Assembly (NCBI GenBank): GCA_021323595.1
Contig: JAJPKR010000052.1
Span: 1-64,000, forward strand
Length of the DNA stretch: 64,000 nt
Source: Terriglobia bacterium
Lineage (GTDB): Bacteria; Acidobacteriota; Terriglobia; Terriglobales; SCQP01
Direction: 5' to 3'
The first letter of the stretch is position 1. Every line of letters begins with the position of its first letter. A program made the translations under genes and the position numbers. A model generated the notes under the pieces. It was not told the DNA's origin. It did no database searches and saw only the letters and a list, made by a program, of their open reading frames with translations. Of this stretch, positions 24,810-35,300 are shown piece by piece.

Positions 24810-25760
24810 ATGTCCCTGCGCATCGCCCTGCTCTTCGTCCTCGCCGCTGCCGCGCCGCTCGCCGCGCGCCAGTTCCAATATCCCACCGCCACCGCCCCCG
24901 CCGGCGCCCAGGAAAACAAGCAAGCCATCCTCCTCGCCAAAACCGAAGCCCGCACGCTGGCGCTCGCCCAGGACTTCGACGGCGTCGCCGGCATCGGCGT
25001 CAAGGACCTGACCAGCGGCCAGGCTTGGTTTCACAACGGCGACGAGATCTTCCCCACCGCCAGCACCATCAAGGTCGCCATCTTGCTTGAGCTGCTCCAC
25101 CAGAGCGATCAGGGCACGCTCAAATTGAGCGAAGAAGTGCCGATTCGCCGCGCCTTGGTCGTCGGCGATCGCGAATTGCTGAGTGACTTCGGCGACGGCA
25201 CCACCACCATGTCGCTGCACGACATCGCCGCCACCATGGTCGCGCTCAGCGAAAACTCCGCCGCCAACATCCTCATGGACCGCGTCGGCATCGCCCGCGT
25301 CAACGCCGAGTTGCGCGCCCTCGGCATCGCCCACACCCTGCTGCGCCGCCACATGCTCGACTTAGCCCCGGCCCGCCAAGGCTTGGAAAACGTCTCCACC
25401 GCCCGCGACATGCTGGCGCTGTTCGAGGCCGTCTATCGCGGCCGCGCCCTCTCCGCCGCCGGCCGCCGCGAATTCTTCGATCTGCTGGAAATTCCCGACA
25501 AGAGCGGCACCATGCTCACCGCCGGCATCCCCGACGCCGTGCCCGTGGCCAACAAGCCGGGCTGGCTCGAGGGCGTGCGCTGCGACTGCGGCTTGGTCTT
25601 CGAGCCCCGCCGCCCGTACGAGATCTGCGTCTTCACCACCTACGATCAAGACGTCGCGGCGGCGCAAACCTTCATCGGCGCCGTCTCCCGCCTCTGGTAC
25701 CAATACTTCCACCGCCTGGCGCTGGGCTCCGAATACGGCCGCATGCTGCCGCCGCGTTGA
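24810..25760 (+). CDS. Serine hydrolase of the class A beta-lactamase fold
   Basis: STIK (SXXK), SEN (SDN-equivalent) and NKPG (KTG-equivalent) motifs, N-terminal signal peptide. Confidence 0.85.
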   Translation: MSLRIALLFVLAAAAPLAARQFQYPTATAPAGAQENKQAILLAKTEARTLALAQDFDGVAGIGVKDLTSGQAWFHNGDEIFPTASTIKVAILLELLHQSDQGTLKLSEEVPIRRALVVGDRELLSDFGDGTTTMSLHDIAATMVALSENSAANILMDRVGIARVNAELRALGIAHTLLRRHMLDLAPARQGLENVSTARDMLALFEAVYRGRALSAAGRREFFDLLEIPDKSGTMLTAGIPDAVPVANKPGWLEGVRCDCGLVFEPRRPYEICVFTTYDQDVAAAQTFIGAVSRLWYQYFHRLALGSEYGRMLPPR

Positions 25761-25766
25761 CGCGGC

Positions 25767-26336
25767 TCAGTCCACCAGCGTGTAGCCGGCGGGAATTTCG
25801 AACGCCTCGGGCGGCGCCGCCACGCGCTCCAGCGCCAAGATCTCCCAGCGCCACCGCTCGCGCGCCGATTCGAGCTCTTCGAGCAGCACCAGCCCCCACT
25901 CCGGCGCCACCCAAACCTCGTCGCGCGCCGCGCTGTAGTTCATCGCCCGCGCCGCGCGCACGTGGACGCGCACGCAGTCGAGGCCCCCGATCATGCGCCG
26001 CTCGTCGCCGAAGCGGAACGCCCAGCCGCCGTTCGCCGCCCATTCGTCCAGCCGCGAAATCAGCGCGGCGCCTTGGCAAATGCGCGCCGTGCGCTCCCGG
26101 TGCGAAAGCCACGTCATCGCGCCCGCCGCCGGCCGCCACAGCCGCGACACGCTCGCCGGCCGCCCGTAATCCACGCGGCAATTGCCTAGCGCGTCGCGCC
26201 GCAGCGATCCCCGCCAGCGCGAGCCGCCGCTCAGAGAAACGCGCCACTCTACCGCGATCGGCCGCCCGAACACATTGAGCGGCGGCGCCACTCGAGGATC
26301 CAGGGATTTGAAAACGAACTCGTCGTGTGTCGTCAT
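25767..26336 (-). CDS. Hypothetical protein
   Basis: ORF MTTHDEFVFKSLDPRVAPPLNVFGRPIAVEWRVSLSGGS...; no family recognised. Confidence 0.55.
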   Translation of the reverse strand: MTTHDEFVFKSLDPRVAPPLNVFGRPIAVEWRVSLSGGSRWRGSLRRDALGNCRVDYGRPASVSRLWRPAAGAMTWLSHRERTARICQGAALISRLDEWAANGGWAFRFGDERRMIGGLDCVRVHVRAARAMNYSAARDEVWVAPEWGLVLLEELESARERWRWEILALERVAAPPEAFEIPAGYTLVD

Positions 26337-26484
26337 GTTGCTCCAGACCAAGTGGCTTGACGCCGCTCCGGACCTGACAACGCCCGCGAGCTGGTCTGGC
26401 GCAACCGAGCGGCAACGCAGAAAGGCTGCACAACTCCGACCTGAGTCGCCTAGGGCAAAATCTTAGCGCTTCCTCCCCGTCGAG

Positions 26485-26510
26485 AAAACACCCCCCCCAA
26501 CGGGGGATAA
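26485..26510 (-). terminator. Candidate terminator downstream of the TonB receptor
   Basis: Minus strand TTATCCCCCGTTGGGGGGGGTGTTTTCTC: C5/G5 stem, GTT loop, TGTTTT tail. Confidence 0.45.
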
Positions 26511-26612
26511 AACCGCAAACCTCGCTCCCGCTGGCACCGCTGCACCGGCAGGAAGTATTTTGACAATCGTAAAGAATGGACTGGACCGGCCTTCACGCCG
26601 CAACGCTATCGG

Positions 26613-28859
26613 CTATTCGCCCCACGTGAAGCGCACGCCGGCGGTGATCAGGCGCGGCGAACTCAGCAGCGCTTCCGGCGTCAGCTCAACGGTATATCGA
26701 TGATTCCAAAGGTTTTCAACCGCAAAATAGGGAGCGAAGGCCCCCCAGCTGCGGCTGGCGAACAAATCGGTGCTCCAATACCCAGGCAGCGCCAGCGTAT
26801 TTAGATCATTGTCGAACTCAGCACCGCCGTAGCGCTCCTCCGCCGAAAAGGTCCAACCGCGCCGTCGCGCCAGCAGCCGCAAAGAACCGGCGTTGCGGGG
26901 CACATGCGGCGTCTTGGCGCCGATCAATGCGCGGTTCGGCGCCGAAATCACGACCGAGTCCAGGTGCGTGAAGGCAGCCCAAAGCTCCACGGCCTGCGCC
27001 GGCCGCCAGCGGCCGTCGAACTCCGCGCCGCGGGAGCGCAGCCGCCCCAAGTTTTGCCGCTGCTGCGTGATGAGCGCCGGCGTCGCTGCCAGGGTGACAT
27101 TAATGATGGCGTTCGCCACGGTGCCGTCGAAGTACGTCGCGCGCACCAGGCCGCGTCGGCCCAGGGCGGCATCGAGACCCAATTGGCCGCCGCGATAACG
27201 CTCGGCGGCGAGCGCCGGGTTGGCCAGCGTCTCCACGTTGCCCACCCGGAACGGCCGATAGAGTTCGTTCAGCGTGGGCGCGCGAAAGCTTTCGTAGGCG
27301 CTGGCGCGAAACGAGACCGGCCCGCGCGGATGCCAAACGGCGCCCAAGCTCGGGCTCCAGGCGTGGCTCGCGCGGTCGGGGAAAGGTGTCGCCGCACCGG
27401 CCGCTGCCGCGAAGGCGTCGTAATTGCGCCAATGGTCGGCCCGCAAGGCGGCCACGAAGGAGAGCGCGGCGGAAGGCGCCAGCTCCAGCTCGCCGTAGCC
27501 GCCGGCCAGGCGCTGGCGGCCGTCATTATCGCGCAAGGGGCTGGGCGCCAGCGGCGCCACCTCGTGATCCACCGCGCTCACCGCGCGCCAGGAGCCGCCC
27601 GCCACCGCGTGCAGCGCGCCGAGCCGCGTGGCGCGGTCGCCCGACCAGGCGAGCGCCGCGCCCTGCGCCAGCGACGGCACTTGCTGCTCCAGCACCAGCC
27701 GCTCCGAGTTGCGGTCGGCGGCGACCGAGGTGAACGTGCTGGCGAAGTCCTCCGACTGTCCGAACCAACTCGCCTGCCAGGTGCCGGCCGCCTGCCAGGC
27801 GCCGCGCAGAGAAAGCTGCCGCAGCGCCGTCGAGTTGACCTCGAGCGCGGTGCCGTTGCCGCGCCGTTCGCCGAAATATTCCCCGCCCAGCGCCACCATG
27901 CCGCGCGCCTCCGGCGCCCAGCGCAGCTCCGGCTGCCAGTCCTGGGCGGTGACCCCGGCGGGTGTATCCACCGCGCCCGCCAGCGCCGGCGCGATCGGCA
28001 CGTAGCCGCCCGTATGCACGTAGTTTTGCCCCAGCGCCGCCGCCCAGACGCCGCCGCCGAGCGCGCTGAAGCTGTCGAGCGAGGCCGTGCCTTGCCCGCC
28101 GCCGCCGGCGCGCACGGCGACTTGCGGCGCATTGGGCGGCTTGCTGGTTACGTCCACCACGCCCGCCAGCGCGCTGCTGCCGTAAAGCGGCGACGCGCCG
28201 CCTTCGACGACGCTCAATTCCGCGATGCTGGCCGCCGGCACGCGCAGCCAGTCGATCCAGCCGCCGAAGGGATCGTTGAGCGGCAAGCCGTCGCGCAAAA
28301 CCAGCGCCCGGCTCGCGCCGCTGGTGCCCAGGCCGAGCAGCGATACGCCCTGCGTGGTCGGATGCGAATTGAGCGACGTCGCGCGGCGATAGGTGCTCAG
28401 CGCGGGAAACTCGCGCAGCAGGGAATCGAGGTTGACCGGAGCTTGCGCCGCCAGCCGCCCGGCGCCGGCAACTTGCGTCAGGATCGGCACCGCCGTGACC
28501 GCCTGGTTGCGCGCCGTGGCCGCCACCGTGACCGACTCCGCCAGCGGCGCCGGCGCCAGCACCCACTGCACCGCGCCCGGCCGCGCCACCTGGCGCGTCA
28601 GCGGCGCGAAGCCCCGCGCGCGCACCGTCAGCGTGGCCGGCCATTCGGCAATGGGTAGAAAAAAGCGCCCTTCGGCGTCGGTGGTGGCCCGAACGCCGCC
28701 GCCGGACTCTACCTCCGCGCCCGCCACGGGCAAGCCGTCGCCGGAAACCACCACGCCCTGAATTCCCGCCGCCGGGCCCTGCGCCGCCCGCGCGCCCAGC
28801 CCCAGCAACGTAACCCCCGCGACCATGAGGGCGGCCCAGCGCATGCCCCAGCCTACCAT
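26613..28859 (-). CDS. TonB-dependent receptor with N-terminal carboxypeptidase-regulatory-like domain
   Basis: [18 protein letters not shown] CarboxypepD_reg-like, plug domain with [22 protein letters not shown]-terminal beta-strand ending [14 protein letters not shown]; start could be 28844. Confidence 0.9.
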   Translation of the reverse strand: MVGWGMRWAALMVAGVTLLGLGARAAQGPAAGIQGVVVSGDGLPVAGAEVESGGGVRATTDAEGRFFLPIAEWPATLTVRARGFAPLTRQVARPGAVQWVLAPAPLAESVTVAATARNQAVTAVPILTQVAGAGRLAAQAPVNLDSLLREFPALSTYRRATSLNSHPTTQGVSLLGLGTSGASRALVLRDGLPLNDPFGGWIDWLRVPAASIAELSVVEGGASPLYGSSALAGVVDVTSKPPNAPQVAVRAGGGGQGTASLDSFSALGGGVWAAALGQNYVHTGGYVPIAPALAGAVDTPAGVTAQDWQPELRWAPEARGMVALGGEYFGERRGNGTALEVNSTALRQLSLRGAWQAAGTWQASWFGQSEDFASTFTSVAADRNSERLVLEQQVPSLAQGAALAWSGDRATRLGALHAVAGGSWRAVSAVDHEVAPLAPSPLRDNDGRQRLAGGYGELELAPSAALSFVAALRADHWRNYDAFAAAAGAATPFPDRASHAWSPSLGAVWHPRGPVSFRASAYESFRAPTLNELYRPFRVGNVETLANPALAAERYRGGQLGLDAALGRRGLVRATYFDGTVANAIINVTLAATPALITQQRQNLGRLRSRGAEFDGRWRPAQAVELWAAFTHLDSVVISAPNRALIGAKTPHVPRNAGSLRLLARRRGWTFSAEERYGGAEFDNDLNTLALPGYWSTDLFASRSWGAFAPYFAVENLWNHRYTVELTPEALLSSPRLITAGVRFTWGE

Positions 28860-28870
28860 CGCCGCCTAAA

Positions 28871-29980
28871 ATGAATGCAGTGTCCGCGCTCATCCTCGGC
28901 ATCGAAACTTCCTGCGATGAAACCGCCGCCGCGGTCGTCGGCGGCGGCGCGCGCTTACTGTCGAACGTGGTGTTGTCGCAGGTGCCCGTGCATCGCATCT
29001 ACGGCGGCATCGTGCCCGAGCTCGCCAGCCGCGAGCACTTGCGCGGCATCGTCCCGATCGTGCGCCAGGCGCTCGAGCAAGCCGCCTGCGAGTTGCCGCA
29101 AGTCGCCGCGATCGCCGCCACCCGCGGGCCGGGGTTGGTGGGCGCGCTCTTGGTCGGCCTTACCTACGCCAAGGCGCTGGCGCGCGCCGCCGGCAAACCG
29201 CTCATCGCCGTTCATCATCTCGAAGGCCACATCCACGCCGTGCTCCTCGACCGCCGGAACCAGGGCCTCCCCGAGCCGCCCTTCCCCGCCGTGGCGCTGG
29301 TGGTCTCCGGCGGCCATACGTCGCTGTATTGGGTCGAGCGCGAAGACCAGCGCTTTCGCTACGAGCTGCTCGGCAAGACCCGCGACGACGCGGCCGGCGA
29401 GGCTGGCGACAAGGTCGCCAAGATGCTCGGCTTGGGCTATCCCGGCGGCCCGGTCATCGATCGGCTGGCGCCGGCCGGCGACGAGCACGCCGTGCGCTTC
29501 ACGCGCCCCAAACTCAAAGGCAACCCGCTCGATTTCTCCTTCAGCGGCCTCAAAACCGCCGTGCTGCGCCACGTCGAGACCCACGCCATGGCCGCCGGCA
29601 TCGCCGCCCGCCGCGCCGCGCTCGGCGCCGGCGCTCCCGACGTGGAGAAGCTCCGCGCCCTCTGCGATCAGCCCACGCTCGATCTCATCGCCAGCTTCCA
29701 ATACGCCGTCGCCGCCGAACTCGCCGACAAGACCTTGGCCGCCGCCGAGCAGCGCAACGCCGCCAGCGTGCTGCTCACCGGCGGGGTCGCCGCCAACCGC
29801 CGCCTGCGCCGCGAACTCGACGAAGCCGGCCGCGCCCGCGGCTTCGAGGTCTTCGCCCCGCCCATCCGCCTCTGCACCGACAACGCCGCCATGATCGCCG
29901 CGGCCGCCTGGCCCCATTTCCTGGCCGGCGATTTCGCCGGCCCCGAGGTTTCCGCCGAAGCCCAATGGGCGCTGGCGTAG
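28871..29980 (+). CDS. tsaD: tRNA N6-adenosine threonylcarbamoyltransferase TsaD
   Basis: [44 protein letters not shown]; start may be GTG at 28880. Confidence 0.95.
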   Translation: MNAVSALILGIETSCDETAAAVVGGGARLLSNVVLSQVPVHRIYGGIVPELASREHLRGIVPIVRQALEQAACELPQVAAIAATRGPGLVGALLVGLTYAKALARAAGKPLIAVHHLEGHIHAVLLDRRNQGLPEPPFPAVALVVSGGHTSLYWVEREDQRFRYELLGKTRDDAAGEAGDKVAKMLGLGYPGGPVIDRLAPAGDEHAVRFTRPKLKGNPLDFSFSGLKTAVLRHVETHAMAAGIAARRAALGAGAPDVEKLRALCDQPTLDLIASFQYAVAAELADKTLAAAEQRNAASVLLTGGVAANRRLRRELDEAGRARGFEVFAPPIRLCTDNAAMIAAAAWPHFLAGDFAGPEVSAEAQWALA

Positions 29981-30070
29981 TGGCGGCGCGGGACCGTGAA
30001 CTGCGCAATTGACCGCTGGCGGCAATCGTGAATAAATGAGAAATAGCCTCCGTCTCTGCCCTCGTACTTC

Positions 30071-30772
30071 ATGGCCATCGGTCTCAAGCTGCGTAACCTC
30101 CTTTTCGTGATCCATGCCGTGGCGCCCGAGCGCGTGCGCCGCTTTCTCCCCGCCGGCCTGGAGCCCGACGTGCGCGAAACTCCCGACGGCCCGCGCGCGT
30201 TCCTGGCCACCGTGGCGCTGGAGTCGGGCGCCGCCTTCCCCTACGTGCTCACCGGCTTCCGGCAAGTCAACTACCGCATCTACGTGCGCCATCGCGGCGA
30301 GCCGGGCGTGATGTTCTTGCGCTCCTGGGTCTCCTCGCGCACCGCCGCCGCGGCCATGAGCCTGGCGATTCCTACCGAGCACGCCGACGTGGAAATGGAA
30401 ATCCAAGACGGCGCGGCGCCCTACAGCCATTTCACCGTGCACGGCCGCTCCGGCGATCACGAGTTGGAGCTCGAGGCCCAGGCCGATCCCCAGCCCGCCG
30501 CGCTGCCCTACTTCGCCACGGCCGAGGAGGGCTTCGACTTTCTCACCCATCGCCTCACCGGCTTCGCCACCGGCCGCAACGGGCTTTCGGTGGTGCGCGT
30601 CGAGCATCCCCACATGCATCCCTTGCGCGCGCGCATCGAGGCCAAGCGCGCCGATGAATGGACCGCTCAGGGCGTGCTCACGCCCGAGGAGGTCCGCCAT
30701 CCCCTGCTGGCGCTGATTCAGCCCGAGGTGCAGTTCGACATGAACTTGCCCGAGCGCGTCGCCGCCTCCTAG
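30071..30772 (+). CDS. DUF2071 (YqjF-like) family protein
   Basis: LLFVIHAVAPERVRRFLPAGLEPD, VNYRIYVRHRGEPGVMFLRSW. Confidence 0.7.
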   Translation: MAIGLKLRNLLFVIHAVAPERVRRFLPAGLEPDVRETPDGPRAFLATVALESGAAFPYVLTGFRQVNYRIYVRHRGEPGVMFLRSWVSSRTAAAAMSLAIPTEHADVEMEIQDGAAPYSHFTVHGRSGDHELELEAQADPQPAALPYFATAEEGFDFLTHRLTGFATGRNGLSVVRVEHPHMHPLRARIEAKRADEWTAQGVLTPEEVRHPLLALIQPEVQFDMNLPERVAAS

Positions 30773-30781
30773 CCCCGCGCC

Positions 30782-31606
30782 ATGCCGGAAGGGCTCGTTT
30801 CGCTGTCACACGGGCCGCTCCATTACCGCCATGCGCCTTGCACGCGCAGCCGCGCCGTCGCCGTGCTGCTGCACGGCCTGCTCGCCACCAGCTTCGGCTG
30901 GCGCGCCACCCTGGCGGCGCTCTCGACCCGCTGTAATAGCTTCGCCCTCGACCTGCCCGGCCTTGCCGCCTCCGCGCCCTTGCCCGGTTATCGCGCCTCG
31001 CTCGCCCGCCTCGCCGGCTGCGTCGCGGAATTTTGGCAGGCGCGCGGCTTGCCGCGCGGCGTCTTGATCGGCTCCTCCTGGGGCGGCGCGGTCGCGCTCG
31101 AAACCGCGGCCCGCTTCCCGCATCTCATTGACCGTCTGGTGCTCGCCGCGCCCCTCAATCCCTTCTTTCGCCCCAACTGGCGGCAGCGGCTCTTGCTGCG
31201 CCCGCGCCTCGCGCGCTATGGCGCCGAATTGCTGCGGCGCGCGCCCCGCCGCCTCTACGCCGCCGGCTTCGCCGCCATGTGGAGCGGCCCGCGCCCGTTG
31301 CCCCCGGAGATGCTCGCCGGTTATTGGCGTCCGCTGCGGCAGGCGCGCCTGGGCGCGGTCGTCGCCGGCATGGTCGCCTCCTGGCACGAAGACCTGCGCG
31401 CGCTGGCCGCGCGCCTGCCGGCGATTGACGTGCCTACCTTGCTCATCTGGGGCCGCGAAGATCGGGTCGTCCCGCCCGACTCCGCCCCCTTGCTCCGCTC
31501 CGCCTTGCCGCGCGCCGATCTCGTGTGGCTCCCCGGCGCCGGTCATTTAAGCTTCGAAGAGCGGCCGGAGGATTTCAACGCCGCCCTCCTCCGCTTTCTT
31601 GCCTAG
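30782..31606 (+). CDS. Alpha/beta hydrolase
   Basis: LLHGLLATSFGWR, GSSWGGAVALE nucleophile elbow, LIWGREDRVVPP, GAGHLSFEERPEDFN. Confidence 0.9.
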   Translation: MPEGLVSLSHGPLHYRHAPCTRSRAVAVLLHGLLATSFGWRATLAALSTRCNSFALDLPGLAASAPLPGYRASLARLAGCVAEFWQARGLPRGVLIGSSWGGAVALETAARFPHLIDRLVLAAPLNPFFRPNWRQRLLLRPRLARYGAELLRRAPRRLYAAGFAAMWSGPRPLPPEMLAGYWRPLRQARLGAVVAGMVASWHEDLRALAARLPAIDVPTLLIWGREDRVVPPDSAPLLRSALPRADLVWLPGAGHLSFEERPEDFNAALLRFLA

Positions 31607-31621
31607 CGCCACCCGCCAGCC

Positions 31622-32221
31622 ATGGGCTCGATTCAGCTCTTCTTCGCGCATTACGGCATCTGGGCGGCGGCGCTCTTGCTGCTGCTCGAAAACGCCGGCC
31701 TGCCCGTGCCCGGCGAGGTGGGTTTGGTCTACGCCGCTCATCTTTCCCAGCAGGGCAAGCTCGCCCCCTGGCCCGAACTCGCGGTGGTCGCCTGCTGCGC
31801 CTGCATCCTCGGCGACAATTGCGGCTATTGGGTGGGACGCGGCGCGGGCGTGGCCGCGCGCAACTGGCTGCGCCTCTCCGCCGATCGCGTCGGCTATGCC
31901 CAGCGCTACTTCGATCGTTACGGCGCCTTGACCGTCTTCTTCGCCCGCTTCGTGGCCGGCTTGCGCGTCATCGCCGGCCCCGCCGCCGGCCTCAGCCGCA
32001 TGGGCTGGCCGCCGTTCTTCCTGGCCAACTCCCTCGGCGCCGGGGCCTGGGTCACCGCCATCGTGGCCGCCGGCTTCTGGCTGGGCGCGCCGGTCGGCCG
32101 CTTGCTCAGCTCCGCGCGCGGCCTTTCGCTCGCCTTGCTGGCCGTCGCCGTGGTCGCCATCCTGCTCGCCCTATATAAAATCAGACGGGAGCGCCCCAAG
32201 GGAGCCGCGCATGAATGCTGA
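31622..32221 (+). CDS. DedA family (VTT domain) membrane protein
   Basis: ENAGLPVPGEVGLVYA, GDNCGYWVGR, FDRYGALTVFFARFVAGLRVIAGPAAGLSRM. Confidence 0.9.
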   Translation: MGSIQLFFAHYGIWAAALLLLLENAGLPVPGEVGLVYAAHLSQQGKLAPWPELAVVACCACILGDNCGYWVGRGAGVAARNWLRLSADRVGYAQRYFDRYGALTVFFARFVAGLRVIAGPAAGLSRMGWPPFFLANSLGAGAWVTAIVAAGFWLGAPVGRLLSSARGLSLALLAVAVVAILLALYKIRRERPKGAAHEC

Positions 32222-33095
32222 AAGCAATGCCGCCGTGGGGGAATGGACCGGCCCGTTCCGCCGCGCGCTCGGCGATTGGGAGTTGACCGTCGTCACCGAC
32301 CGCACCTACACGCTGGATGGCGGCGCGTTCTTCGGCGTCGTCCCCAAAACCCTCTGGCATCGCGACGCGCCGTGCGACGAGCGCAACCTCATCCGCTGCG
32401 GCCTCAACAGCCTCGTCGCCCGCCGCGACCGCCAGACCGTGCTCATCGAGACCGGCTGCGGCGACAAGCTCGACGACAAGCAAATGCGCAACTGGAACGT
32501 GGACCCGCGCCGCGATTACCTCGAGCGCCTCGCCGCCGCCGGCATCGCCCCCGACCAGGTGGATGTCGTCATCAACACCCACCTTCATTACGATCATTGC
32601 GGCTGGAATACCCTCCGCCGCGGCGACCGCTTCGTCGCCGGCTTCCCCCGCGCTCGCTATTACGTGCAGCGCACCGAATGGGAGCACGCCCGGCGCCAGC
32701 ACGAGCGCGATCGCATGAGCTATCTCAGCCCCAACTACGATCCCTTGATCGAGAGCGGCCAAATGACCCTCCTCGAGGGCGATCGCGAATTGCTCCCCGG
32801 CCTGGAAGTCCGCGTCTTGCCGGGCCATACCCCCGGAATGCAGGCCGTCGTGATCCATTCCGCCCGCCAGACCGCCTGCTACATCTCCGACCTCCTTCCC
32901 ACCCACTGGCATCTCAAACCCACTTGGGTCATGGGATTCGACCTGGATCCGTTGGCCACGATCGACAACAAGCATCGCGTGCTTGCGCAAGCCGCGCGCG
33001 AGGATTGGCTGCTCGTCTTTACCCACGATCCGGAGCGGCCTTGGAGCCGAGTGGAACGCGATGGCGAGGGCCGCTACGCTTGGCGGTCGGAATAG
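32211..33095 (+). CDS. MBL-fold metallo-hydrolase (AHL lactonase-like subfamily)
   Basis: VVINTHLHYDHCGWNT, VLPGHTPGMQAVVIH. Confidence 0.88.
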   Translation: MNAESNAAVGEWTGPFRRALGDWELTVVTDRTYTLDGGAFFGVVPKTLWHRDAPCDERNLIRCGLNSLVARRDRQTVLIETGCGDKLDDKQMRNWNVDPRRDYLERLAAAGIAPDQVDVVINTHLHYDHCGWNTLRRGDRFVAGFPRARYYVQRTEWEHARRQHERDRMSYLSPNYDPLIESGQMTLLEGDRELLPGLEVRVLPGHTPGMQAVVIHSARQTACYISDLLPTHWHLKPTWVMGFDLDPLATIDNKHRVLAQAAREDWLLVFTHDPERPWSRVERDGEGRYAWRSE

Positions 33096-33268
33096 CAGCG
33101 TCGCCCCGCTCCCCTCGTTCGCCATCCGCAAACCGCGCCTGACCCCGCCCGAGCCGCCGAGCCGGGTGGGAGAGCGACGTCTGCGGCGCTTATCCGCCTG
33201 CCGTTGGCAAATCCTACCCACCCCTCTCCGTCCTTAGGCATCCACCATTAGGGGAGAGAGGAGGAGGC

Positions 33269-33838
33269 ATGAGTACGGTTCGGAATATCGATCGCCGCAC
33301 GTTCGTGCGCCGCCAAACCGATCAGATGGCCTCGGAATCCGCGCCCGGGCTCGCCGCGGCTCCCGACCGCTCCATTCAGTGGAATGGCGTCTGGACCGGT
33401 TACTTGATCTGGGCTGGCTGCGAAGCGATCCTGCTGGCCTTGGTTCTGGGCCTCGGCATGGGAGATCGCGACCCGCTGCAAGCGGCCTCTTGGGGCGCGG
33501 CCGGTAAGGCGACGATCGTCTGGGCCATCATCATCACCTGGATTGCCACCTTCATCGGCTGCTGGATGGCGGCGCGCACCCCCAATAGCCGGAACGGCCG
33601 ATCCAAGGCGCTGACCCTCTGGGGGTTGATCGAGCTCACGCTCTTGGTGGCCATCGGCGCCATCGGTCTGACCAGCGTCCGCGCGCCCGGCGCCCTGGGT
33701 ACGCATTCGGTCGCGGCGAACTTCTTCTGGCTGTCGTTGATCGCCCTCGGCTGCGCGATTGGCGGCGGCATTGTCGGCAGTCGCGGCGCCAAGGAAACCC
33801 GGAGCTCCAAACCGGTGCAGCCGATGAAGGCAGCTTGA
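33269..33838 (+). CDS. Membrane protein, paralog A of tandem pair
   Basis: MSTVRNIDRRTFVRRQTD + IQWNGVWTGYLIWAGCEAILLALVLGLGMG + FIGCWMAARTP; strong purine SD (gagaggaggaggcATG). Confidence 0.75.
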   Translation: MSTVRNIDRRTFVRRQTDQMASESAPGLAAAPDRSIQWNGVWTGYLIWAGCEAILLALVLGLGMGDRDPLQAASWGAAGKATIVWAIIITWIATFIGCWMAARTPNSRNGRSKALTLWGLIELTLLVAIGAIGLTSVRAPGALGTHSVAANFFWLSLIALGCAIGGGIVGSRGAKETRSSKPVQPMKAA

Positions 33839-33862
33839 TCTACATCGAGAAGGGAGAGCAGC

Positions 33863-34723
33863 ATGAGCACAGTTCGCAACATTGAACGGCGCATGTTCAT
33901 TCGCCGGCAGGCCGACCGCGACTTGCAAACCGGCGGCGCGGCCGCGGCGGTGCCCCGCGCCCGCGAATGGGGCGTCGAGTGGAATGGCATCTGGACCGGC
34001 TATATGGTCTGGGCCGGCGTCGAGGCCATTCTCGTGTTCTTGGTCTTGGGAATCGGGTTCTCCAGCCTCAACCCGCTGCGCGCCTCGTCGTGGGCGGGCG
34101 TCGGCCGAGGGTTGGTGATTTGGATCGCGATCATGACCTTCATCGCCACCTATATCGGCAGCTGGGTCGCCGGCCGCACGCCCCCCGCCACCAAGCAGCA
34201 CGGCATCGCCAAAGGCATCACGCTGTGGGGCATGATCGTGATCACCATGGTGCTGCTCGTCGGCTGGATCGCCGGGCAAGCGGTGCAAGTGGCTTCCGGG
34301 GCCGTCTCCGGTGTCGCTTCCGCCGCGCCCACCGCCGCCACGACGGGCATCTCCACCCTGCAAGGCGCTTTGCAGTCGCACGGCATCAACCTGAGCCGCG
34401 CCCAGACCACCGACATCGCCGCCAGAATGGCGGCCGGCGATCGCACCGGAGCGGCATCGACCTTGAGCCGGGATGCCGGCATCAGCAACGCCCAAGCCAA
34501 TGACATTCTGTCCTCGGTGCAGAGTGGGCCCGTCAGTGCGCTCGGCGGCGCGGCGTCGCAGGCTGGTACCGCCGCCGGAAGGGCGGTCAAACAGGGAGGC
34601 GGCAGCATGGCCTGGGGCTTGTTCTGGATCTCGCTGATTACCCTGGGCTGCGCCATCGGCGGGGGCGCCACCGGGGGCGGCGGCCTCAAGCGCATCCGTC
34701 CGCAGCCGGCGCCGGCTAGTTAA
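33863..34723 (+). CDS. Membrane protein, paralog B of tandem pair with ~85-aa soluble insert
   Basis: MSTVRNIERRMFIRRQAD + VEWNGIWTGYMVWAGVEAILVFLVLGIGF + YIGSWVAGRTP; insert before the last TM. Confidence 0.75.
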   Translation: MSTVRNIERRMFIRRQADRDLQTGGAAAAVPRAREWGVEWNGIWTGYMVWAGVEAILVFLVLGIGFSSLNPLRASSWAGVGRGLVIWIAIMTFIATYIGSWVAGRTPPATKQHGIAKGITLWGMIVITMVLLVGWIAGQAVQVASGAVSGVASAAPTAATTGISTLQGALQSHGINLSRAQTTDIAARMAAGDRTGAASTLSRDAGISNAQANDILSSVQSGPVSALGGAASQAGTAAGRAVKQGGGSMAWGLFWISLITLGCAIGGGATGGGGLKRIRPQPAPAS

Positions 34724-34972
34724 ACTTCGGCGCGCTGGCCGCGTGCTGAGACGGCGAGGGTGTAGGCCGCGTGGCGTCTTGTCGGCGCCACTCGCCCTTG
34801 CCCCCGCCGTTTTTGTTTGCGCTCCCGCGCCCCGCGCCGGCCCCGGGGCTCAGCTCCTGCGACGGTCGAGGGCCGAAGCGATCGCGGCCGCCATCCCCGC
34901 CCTGGCCCCAATCCTCGCTGTCCGATCCTCGCCCGCCGGTCCGCGCTCCCCGATCCCTGCTACCCTTCTCCT

Positions 34973-35272
34973 ATGACCTGCTGGCAATGCGGCCGCGAAA
35001 TCAAGCTGCTGGCCGCGGAGCGCGTGAGCACCCGCGACACCTGTCCCGGCTGCGATGCCGACCTGCACGTCTGCCGCAATTGCCGTCACTTCGATCCCAC
35101 CGCGCACAACGAGTGCCGCGAAGATCAAGCCGAATGGGTGCGGACTAAAGACCGCAACAACTACTGCGACTATTTTTCGCCGGTCACCGTTGTCGGCGGC
35201 GCCACGCGCGGCAAGACCTCCGCGCCCGAAGACGCCAAGAAAAAATTCGACCAGCTCTTCGGCAAGCTGTAG
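34973..35272 (+). CDS. Small Cys-rich (zinc-ribbon-like) protein
   Basis: CWQCGREIKLLAAERVSTRDTCPGCDADLHVCRNCRHFDPTAHNECRE...NYCDYF; multiple CXXC. Confidence 0.8.
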   Translation: MTCWQCGREIKLLAAERVSTRDTCPGCDADLHVCRNCRHFDPTAHNECREDQAEWVRTKDRNNYCDYFSPVTVVGGATRGKTSAPEDAKKKFDQLFGKL

Positions 35273-35300
35273 CCCCGCCGCCGCCCCTCCGGCCGCGCAG

